Positions 6,188-11,883 of a stretch of DNA of 11,883 bases are shown in pieces; the stretch's first letter is position 1, and the number at the start of each line of letters is the position of its first letter. The DNA is from an uncultured Coprococcus sp. (lineage in GTDB: Bacteria; Bacillota; Clostridia; Lachnospirales; Lachnospiraceae). The DNA lies in NCBI GenBank assembly GCA_934247115.1, contig CAKQIY010000047.1, positions 1 to 11,883 on the forward strand. Direction: 5' to 3'. The notes under the pieces were generated by a model that did no database searches, was not told the origin of the DNA, and saw nothing but the letters and a program-made list of their open reading frames with translations. The position numbers and the translations under genes were made by a program.

Positions 6188-6754
6188 CTAATCTCCAACC
6201 TCTCCCATGATTATTTTTTCAATATTTTTCACAATATATTCCTGAGCATTTTTACCATATATCGTAACTATATAATCAATATCACGCATGCTTTTCCGCA
6301 TTTCATATCGAATCCCTAATCGTTCACCTTTTTCAGTAGGAACATTAAACGCCCTGCCAAATTGTTCAAATAACCTTTCTTCTAGATATCCATTTAATTT
6401 TAACCAATCCTGAATAATCTTATATTTAATCTTTTGGAATCTGTTTTCATCAATCCCCATATTTATTTGTTCAACCAATCTAGTTATCGGCTTATCTTCC
6501 TGATATACAAATGTTTCTAGTGCCTCAACTGGAAATTCTGCTTTTTTTGATTTTCTTGTTTTTCTGCCAATAACTCCATCGTTACGTTTTACTTCTTCCA
6601 ATACCTCTTTTACAAAATACATGCACCTAATAACATTTGGATTATTTAATACCGAATCTTCTCCTGCTGGCATGTTATTTACCGGATTATTTCCGTCAGC
6701 TATTCTTTGCAAATATAATATTGCTATATCTAATTTCTTTGCATCTATGTCCAT
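6188..6754 (-). CDS. Conserved-looking hypothetical protein, partner of the helicase
   Basis: I do not recognise a named family. The 188-residue protein is soluble and rich in charged residues. The N-terminal part (1-60) has the pattern LDIAILYLQRIADGNNPV and NNPNVIRCMYFVKEVLEEV, which I recall as recurring in short Clostridia proteins without assigned function. Residues 62-73 are strongly basic (IGRKTRKSKKAE), and the remainder is predicted helical with aromatic/basic stretches (ITRLVEQINMG, IIQDWLKLNGYLEE) that could form a winged-helix-like DNA-binding part. Its ATG overlaps the helicase stop by 10 bases, so translation is coupled and the two products probably act together. Confidence 0.65.
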   Translation of the reverse strand: MDIDAKKLDIAILYLQRIADGNNPVNNMPAGEDSVLNNPNVIRCMYFVKEVLEEVKRNDGVIGRKTRKSKKAEFPVEALETFVYQEDKPITRLVEQINMGIDENRFQKIKYKIIQDWLKLNGYLEERLFEQFGRAFNVPTEKGERLGIRYEMRKSMRDIDYIVTIYGKNAQEYIVKNIEKIIMGEVGD

Positions 6755-9700
6755 AATATAACCTCTTCTTCAAGATATTTTTTTAACTTTTTAAGCTTTC
6801 CCTCTGTTAAGCTATCTCTATAGTGCAACCCCTCATAAGTTGAATGAAGCACAGGATATTTTCCTTTGGTTTTAAGAATATAATGTTCTGTGATCATCCA
6901 TTCAATAATACTTTGTATTATCTCTAATGGCATATCCTTAAGCACACCAAATTCAGGGATTTTATTAAGGCCATTATCCAAAATCCTTTTACTGTCACTA
7001 CCATGAAGGATTTCAGCAAGCATCGTTACACCATAAAAACGAACATGACTCATATTTTGCAATCCACAAACTATAGTATAAAACACCTGTCCCAGCTCCC
7101 ACTTATCATATACGACAGGTTTGAGCTGAGCCTTGATTATTTCAACATAATCATCTGTTGAAGCAATATTTATATAAGAATTATTGTCTATCTTTGCTTT
7201 TGCCGAGAGTTGTTGATCATTAACTGAATTTTCTGCTTTTTTCTGAGATGATACAACCACCGGGGCTTCCGATTCCATTTTATATCCCATAAGTTCGTAA
7301 TATTTTTTCTTAGTAACCATATTGTTACAGCCAGTGCCATCTTTTTTATAATTCGTACATCCCAGGAAAAATCCATCATACTTTCCAGCCTTGACAATCA
7401 GATATCCGTCTCTGCATTTATCACACTTTTGTATTGCCAGCTTACCAGCCCGGTAATCATTGGTCATAAATCCGCATATTTCCGGCTCGTTAGTACAAAT
7501 ATAAAGTCTTAGTCCATATGCTTTTTTATACCTTAACTGCATTGGATAGCCACATATGGGACATACTTTTTTTGCAAAATTCTGTACCACGTCTTCATTC
7601 CAATGGCCATGAAGGACCACGCTCTTATAATCCTGTTTTAGTTCAAGTAAAAACTCTGAAGGATTTTGCTCCGGAGCAACAAAGAACACTCTATTTTTTG
7701 TCCTTGTCATAGCAACATAAAAAAGCCGCCTTTCCTCTGCATAGTCAATAGAACTGTCGCCCTTTATTACAAACCCTAGTACCGGATCATCTTCTATTTT
7801 AGATGGGAAACCATATGTTTCATTCTTTCCATTAACAATGATTACATCATCAAATCCGAGTCCCTTGGAAGAATGTGCTGTCATAAATGTAATATCAAGC
7901 TTAGGGTATTTTACGCTCTTTATCTTGTTACCACGATTTATGTATTCGAAAAGACCGGATTTTTCAAGATGATCACCATCAAATGCATATCTTCCCAATA
8001 AAAGAATCGTTCCCGGTACTTTACCCTCTTGTTTTTTATATTCCAACAACTGGGTAAGTGCTACTTCAACAGCGTGGGCAACTGCATAATTTACCCCACT
8101 TCGTCTGTTACCATTTGGTCCTTTAGAAGTGCTGTCATATGTATAGATGATAACCGGATCCGTTATTCTTTTCTCCGATAAAAGTCTTTTTTCTATTTGT
8201 GCAGAGTTTTTCTGAATAAAATTACCTGCAATATCAATCACATCCTGCGAATTGCGATATGTTCTTACTATTTTTAACATCTTCGCATATCCCATTTTTT
8301 CAGCAAATTTTGTAAATAAAGTAATATCCGATCCGCTGAATGCATAAATAGACTGCCAATCATCACCCACCGCTATAATTTTTGCATCAGTCACTTCAGA
8401 AAGTGCTTTTGTCAGATCAAATCTTTGTCTGGAAATATCCTGGTATTCATCAACTATGACGTACTTAAAATCAAGCTTTTTCTTCATTTCCTTGACTTCA
8501 CGGAGCAGCCTTGCAGACTCATTTATCATATCTTCAAAATCTATCGCATTGTTTTCCTTAAGCCACCTGTCATACTCCAAATAACAGTCGTGACAAATAT
8601 CCAAAAACAGTCTACTTCTCACATTCTGAGTGGAGTGATACATCCTGTTAAAGTCATCAGAATTGTATCCATTTACTTTGAAATTAGATATGAATCTACA
8701 TATTAAATTAACAAGTTTTCTAGTATAACGATTTTCTTCTCCGGCAACAAGCATCTCCATAACTTCTTTATTGGATCTTGGCTTTAGCTCAAAACCTTTT
8801 TTCTCCAATTCTTCTTTCAAATGTGAGATCAATGTTCTTTTATCGTTATATGCTGAAAATGTGTAAATGAGCGATGTTCCATGCTTTTTATGCAACAATA
8901 TTTTATCGTTTACAGCCTTTTTATATCTCACTATTTCATCTTTGCTATACCTATCGTTTTCACCATTTTCTGTTATACCAAAATGTTCTATGTAAGCCAT
9001 TTTATTTCCCTGATATATAACAAAATCCGGAGTGTACGGCTTGCGTGAAAACTCTATTTGATACTGATATGGTGGTTCATATTCATAATCTATATTATTA
9101 AGATACAAAAAATTAGCTATCTCAACTTCCTGATGAGAACGTAATATTTCATTCTGAATCGTCACAGATTTTTTCGTTCTTGCATCAATAATCTCTCTTT
9201 TAAAATCTTCCAGATCACTACGCATAGTAGAGTAGTTCGCTTTTGCTATATTATTAAAGAAACCATTCAGGTCGTCACCTTCATAAGGTGCATCAAAATA
9301 AGATGCAAAAAACATTATCAGCTTGTTCACTACACTCTCATTCTGCATAATTGATCCTCTAAAATAATCTCTGATAACAAAATATAATTTAGAACTATCT
9401 ACAATATTTAGTTTTTCATCCGGAGAATTCTTGTGAATAAGCGCATTTCCTGTTGAATGAAATGTGGCAATTGGACATGGCACTCCCAAAGCATCTTGAA
9501 TTTTTTCCTTAAGCTCATTTACCGCTTTATTTGTAAACGAAACAACAAGTATCTGTGATGGATCAATCCCTTTCTTATCCACAAGATACTTCACCTTAGC
9601 GGCAACAGTAGTTGTTTTTCCTGCCCCTGCCCCGGCAATAACCAGACAATAATCCTCATCTGTTAAAATCACTTTTCTCTGGTCTTCATCAAGAACCACT

Positions 9701-10116
9701 TCAGGATCAACAGATTTAAGAATATTATCCAAATAATCTTTTTCCTCCTGTATAGCCCATGAAATATATTCTTCATTATGCTTATCAAAAGTATCTTCTA
9801 TATTGTTATAAATATGAATAGCCTTGCTGATATCATCGGAATCAATGCCATTCTCACTGCAAAAATTATAAAGCATGCCACTCTGAGTGAGGACATCAAA
9901 AAAATTAATAGTCTCATCATATTGCTTTACAAGAGATACATATTCACTCTTTGCAACATATCTCTTTTCAGCAAGCATTTTATCAATACACGCATAAAAC
10001 TGCATTATCTTAACACAGTTCTCGTTACGGTTTCTTTCAATACTCGGAACAGAACTTGTTTTCTCAGTATTCACTTTTAATTTTTTTCGTCCAAGTATCC
10101 TATCTAACAGTCCCAT
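6745..10116 (-). CDS. UvrD/Rep-type SF1 helicase with nuclease-like insertion, zinc ribbons and RQC-like C-terminus
   Basis: The 1123-residue protein is an ATP-driven 3'-5' DNA helicase by family. Motifs in order are: Q-motif and Walker A GAGAGKT (about 162-168, Lys167), Walker B DEYQD (556-560), motif III VGDDWQSIYAF, motif IV RTYRNSQDV, motif V TAHSSKGLGFDDV and motif VI VAMTRTKNR (about 801-809). Between Walker A and B lies a PD-(D/E)XK-like insertion: IANFLYLNNIDYEYEPPY, then PDF with Asp364, YIEHFG with Glu377, and a following Lys-rich helix, as in HelD-like enzymes. After the motor come two C4 zinc ribbons (Cys 852/855/874/881 and 898/901/920/930) of topoisomerase type. Residues about 990-1110 resemble the RQC winged helix of RecQ. 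GGGGAAA precedes the ATG at 10116. It is the centre of an operon with an upstream HNH gene (32 bases away) and a downstream overlapping gene. Repair or phage defence are both possible. Confidence 0.88.
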   Translation of the reverse strand: MGLLDRILGRKKLKVNTEKTSSVPSIERNRNENCVKIMQFYACIDKMLAEKRYVAKSEYVSLVKQYDETINFFDVLTQSGMLYNFCSENGIDSDDISKAIHIYNNIEDTFDKHNEEYISWAIQEEKDYLDNILKSVDPEVVLDEDQRKVILTDEDYCLVIAGAGAGKTTTVAAKVKYLVDKKGIDPSQILVVSFTNKAVNELKEKIQDALGVPCPIATFHSTGNALIHKNSPDEKLNIVDSSKLYFVIRDYFRGSIMQNESVVNKLIMFFASYFDAPYEGDDLNGFFNNIAKANYSTMRSDLEDFKREIIDARTKKSVTIQNEILRSHQEVEIANFLYLNNIDYEYEPPYQYQIEFSRKPYTPDFVIYQGNKMAYIEHFGITENGENDRYSKDEIVRYKKAVNDKILLHKKHGTSLIYTFSAYNDKRTLISHLKEELEKKGFELKPRSNKEVMEMLVAGEENRYTRKLVNLICRFISNFKVNGYNSDDFNRMYHSTQNVRSRLFLDICHDCYLEYDRWLKENNAIDFEDMINESARLLREVKEMKKKLDFKYVIVDEYQDISRQRFDLTKALSEVTDAKIIAVGDDWQSIYAFSGSDITLFTKFAEKMGYAKMLKIVRTYRNSQDVIDIAGNFIQKNSAQIEKRLLSEKRITDPVIIYTYDSTSKGPNGNRRSGVNYAVAHAVEVALTQLLEYKKQEGKVPGTILLLGRYAFDGDHLEKSGLFEYINRGNKIKSVKYPKLDITFMTAHSSKGLGFDDVIIVNGKNETYGFPSKIEDDPVLGFVIKGDSSIDYAEERRLFYVAMTRTKNRVFFVAPEQNPSEFLLELKQDYKSVVLHGHWNEDVVQNFAKKVCPICGYPMQLRYKKAYGLRLYICTNEPEICGFMTNDYRAGKLAIQKCDKCRDGYLIVKAGKYDGFFLGCTNYKKDGTGCNNMVTKKKYYELMGYKMESEAPVVVSSQKKAENSVNDQQLSAKAKIDNNSYINIASTDDYVEIIKAQLKPVVYDKWELGQVFYTIVCGLQNMSHVRFYGVTMLAEILHGSDSKRILDNGLNKIPEFGVLKDMPLEIIQSIIEWMITEHYILKTKGKYPVLHSTYEGLHYRDSLTEGKLKKLKKYLEEEVILWT

Positions 10117-10148
10117 TAATTGATTTCCCCGTTTTTATCATACAAAGC

Positions 10149-11039
10149 CTAAGCCTCTTTCTCATCTTTCTCACTATACTTCCAGCTGCCAAATCCGCAA
10201 TTCATCGCAGAATTATATACAGGTTCAATGATTGATTTCAATTGATTAATAAATTCTTCACGCTCAAGCCCTTCCCGATACAATCGATAACGAATATCAT
10301 CGCTATTTATATGATATTGCGCACATTTATTAAATTCCTCACGCACCTTGTCGTGCTTCCATATAAGTTTATATGACTTTTCATATTCTTGCTCTGCAAA
10401 TTTTCCAATATAATTTATTTCTGGCAATTTATTACTCTTTGAGCTGTTTATATTGTCTGTTGTTGGAGTCAAATTCCACATTTCATCATGCGCTACATAT
10501 GCCCATGGTACAAAGTGGTCGATTGAAATATTATCTTCCGTTAAACTCTTTCCTCCATATATTTCATCTACTGGTTCAAGTGTCAATATTAATTTCCAGT
10601 ATTTTTTCACTCTTTCAAGCTCTCTCTTCTGTGGTGGCTTTATTTTGTCCACTATTCCTGGAACGTTTGGGTTTCGCCGCTGAAGATACTGAATCATATT
10701 ATATTCAAGTCAACCGCGGATAATTTCCTGGTTCTTCTGAATATAATTAGCCCAATCTTCCTGAACCCTTATTACTGTGGCCAGGCCTTTTAATTTAGAA
10801 AAATAATAAATTAATCGTTTTTCCTGATTAAGTCTTGAAATCAACTCATTTTCTCCGACATTCCAGTCCTTATCATTCATATTCCGCATAAACGGGGATT
10901 GCAAACGGTATGGTACATAATACGTCAACGTCCTTTTTTTACTGATTATCTCCTTGTCATCAACAACCATTTCCTTTCTTCGTAACTGCTCAAGTCTTGC
11001 TAGGATTTCTCGTCTTTCATCGTTTGAATTATCATCCAT
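10149..11039 (-). pseudogene. HNH endonuclease gene interrupted by one in-frame TGA
   Basis: Read from the ATG at 11039 the frame gives 109 residues, then TGA (10712-10710), then continues without a shift for another 186 codons to TAG at 10149. The joined product would be 296 residues. The N-terminal part (LTYYVPYRLQSPFM ... EDWANYIQKNQEIIRG) and C-terminal part (NMIQYLQRRNPNVPG ... IDHFVPWAY ... WNLTPTT ... SSKSNKLP) read as one family of HNH proteins. By memory of relatives the interrupted residue is Trp (TGG to TGA). HNH residues on the joined numbering are Asp174-His175, Asn189, Asn198 and Lys201. No ribosome site precedes the internal ATG at 10697, so the second half is not an independent gene. 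It is probably inactive in this strain, unless TGA-C read-through or a sequencing error restores it. It opens the helicase operon. Confidence 0.75.
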
Positions 11040-11093
11040 ACATATTTTCCGCTACTATAAAATCATACATATATAATAGCAAATAATATACAA

Positions 11094-11122
11094 ATTATAG
11101 CATATCAACTAATAAAAATGAA
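11094..11122 (-). promoter_or_regulatory. Promoter of the HNH-helicase operon
   Basis: A perfect TATAAT (11099-11094) with an extended-10 TG (TGCTATAAT) lies on the minus strand. A weak TTCATT (11122-11117) is 17 bases upstream. The predicted start near 11087 gives a leader of about 48 bases before the ATG at 11039, whose ribosome site (CGGAAA) is poor. It falls just past the metA-side terminator, so the operon has its own transcription unit. Confidence 0.5.
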
Positions 11123-11141
11123 TTATGGAACATGTAATAAG

Positions 11142-11196
11142 AAAAAAACACAGCACTACATAGATAACTACCACTCATCTACATAGTGCTGTGTTT
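11142..11196 (-). terminator. Strong rho-independent terminator for the metA transcript
   Basis: Arms 11146-11165 and 11177-11196 are complementary at 18 of 20 positions (the core AAACACAGCACTA is a perfect 13 bp) around an 11-base loop. On the minus strand the hairpin ends in a run of seven T (11148-11142). It lies downstream of metA and upstream of the HNH-helicase promoter, separating the two units. On the plus strand there is no T run. Confidence 0.85.
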
Positions 11197-11391
11197 CAAT
11201 CCTATATTTAATATCTTTCCCGACTAACACCATTTAAAAAACACCATCTGCATTTTGAAAAAACACCAATTAATCGCCACAAAGTATTAAAATATAGAAA
11301 ATCACATCATTTTTGCATACATTTATCATTGATATGTAGCACCTTTTGCTTAAAATACATTTTTGTATAGGAGATCATCCAATATCTTAAT

Positions 11392-11432
11392 CGTGACACA
11401 GGGACACTCCTCGTTACAAAAGGAACGTCCCC
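11392..11432. repeat. Second copy (single arm) of the GGGACGTTCC palindrome family
   Basis: Positions 11392-11432 align without gaps to 2024-2064, the right arm plus loop edge of the large palindrome, with about 34 of 41 identities; the last 13 bases (AAGGAACGTCCCC) are identical. Here the opposite arm is missing and only a short hairpin, GGGAC/GTCCC with GTT/AAC, remains. It ends five bases from the metA stop. Confidence 0.65.
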
Positions 11433-11436
11433 TATG

Positions 11437-11883
11437 CTACTCCCACTTATAAGGTGTGAGCTGATAAACATAGTAGTTCAGCCAATTCGCATACAAAGTG
11501 TTCGCGTGGCATCTCCACTTCTTCACTGGTTTCTTTTCAGGGTCGTTGTCCGGGTAATAGTTCACCGGAATCTGTGGGTTAAGGCCCTTGCCGAGGTCTC
11601 TGTGGTACTCCTGGTCGAGGGTCAGCACATCGTACTCAGGATGTCCTGTGACAAATATGTTCTTGCCGCCGTCACCGATTATGAGGTACGGGCCAGCCAC
11701 ATCTGACTCGGCTACGATCTCAAGGTGCTCATTGTTTACAATGTCCTCCTTGGATACGCCGGTGTATCTTGAATGTGGCACGTAAAATACATCGTCGAAA
11801 CCGCGGACAAGCGGTGTTCTCTTGTGGAAGGTGTGATGCTCGTATATGCCGGACAGCTTCTGCGGAAGGTCGAACTTCTGCAC
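11437..11883 (-). CDS. metA: Homoserine O-acyltransferase MetA (C-terminal half, partial)
   Basis: This is the last 148 codons of MetA, which acylates L-homoserine from acetyl- or succinyl-CoA in the first committed step of methionine synthesis in the cytoplasm. The family signature is very clear: KLSGIYEH, PLVRGFDDVFYVPHSRYTGV, IFVTGHPEYD (carrying the catalytic His and Glu of the Cys-His-Glu triad), QEYHRDLGKGLNPQIPVNYYPDNDPEKKP and the C-terminal NWLNYYVYQLTPYKW. The gene continues past the right edge, so the catalytic Cys and the residue that decides acetyl versus succinyl use are not visible. It is visibly richer in GC than the helicase operon to its left, as expected for a core gene. 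The transcript most likely ends at the hairpin at 11142-11196. Confidence 0.95.
   Translation of the reverse strand: MQKFDLPQKLSGIYEHHTFHKRTPLVRGFDDVFYVPHSRYTGVSKEDIVNNEHLEIVAESDVAGPYLIIGDGGKNIFVTGHPEYDVLTLDQEYHRDLGKGLNPQIPVNYYPDNDPEKKPVKKWRCHANTLYANWLNYYVYQLTPYKWE

Larger units (their letters stand above)
11040..11436. other. Intergenic region between metA and the HNH-helicase operon
   Basis: There is no gene in these 397 bases. From right to left they hold the single-arm copy of the palindrome family (11392-11432), an AT-rich featureless part (about 11200-11390) with three copies of AACACCA at uneven spacing (11226, 11240, 11262), the metA terminator, and the operon promoter. Confidence 0.6.

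Noticed and set aside
10710..10712. TGA as recoded Trp or selenocysteine
   Set aside because: TGG is used for Trp throughout and TGA ends other genes here (the LytTR gene and the toxN fragment). No selenocysteine-insertion hairpin is evident and the family position appears to be Trp.
11192..11201. GTTTCAATCC, resembling the end of some CRISPR repeats
   Set aside because: It occurs once, with no spacer-spaced second copy; it is explained by the arm of the metA terminator.
11226..11268. Three AACACCA copies as possible iterons
   Set aside because: Uneven spacing (14 and 22 bases) in AT-rich DNA, with no replication gene nearby.

Overview
The window looks like chromosome from a gut-type Clostridia member, most likely Lachnospiraceae. 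This rests on the AT-rich, SD-led genes, the LytTR + DUF3021 pair, the start of a YWERSE-type sigma factor, a CptN/ToxN-like fragment, and palindromic GGGACGTTCC-type intergenic repeats. The assignment comes from recognised gene families, not from a database search.

Layout, left to right. (1) 1-1740, minus strand: the first 20 codons of a sigma-70/ECF-like factor with an ECF-like promoter; a type III toxin-antitoxin remnant (promoter, short RNA, GAAA-loop terminator, then a toxN-like gene cut to 76 codons); and a two-gene LytTR regulator / DUF3021 membrane-protein operon. (2) 1741-2178: a gene-free stretch dominated by a 37-bp-stem palindrome. (3) 2179-6178, plus strand: a compact biosynthetic cassette with a stand-alone condensation-type acyltransferase, an acyl carrier protein, an AMP-forming acyl ligase and a TetR-type regulator. 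(4) 6188-11039, minus strand: a DNA-transaction operon read as HNH endonuclease (broken by one in-frame TGA), then a 1123-residue UvrD-type helicase carrying a PD-(D/E)XK-like insertion, two C4 zinc ribbons and an RQC-like winged helix, then a 188-residue protein of unknown function whose start overlaps the helicase stop. (5) 11040-11436: promoter for that operon, a strong minus-strand terminator and a second copy of the palindrome family. (6) 11437-11883: the C-terminal half of MetA (homoserine O-acyltransferase), running off the right edge.

How the genes may work together. In the plus-strand cassette the ligase should adenylate a carboxylic acid and load it on the carrier protein, and the condensation-type enzyme should transfer the acyl group to an amine or alcohol; TetR is the natural candidate regulator. 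No phosphopantetheinyl transferase, thioesterase, reductase or exporter is in view, so the product cannot be named. The helicase operon resembles accessory defence or repair loci in its architecture (nuclease + helicase + unknown partner), but that role is an inference. The two most concrete anomalies are the single Trp-to-stop change in the HNH gene and the truncated toxin behind an apparently intact antitoxin RNA unit.
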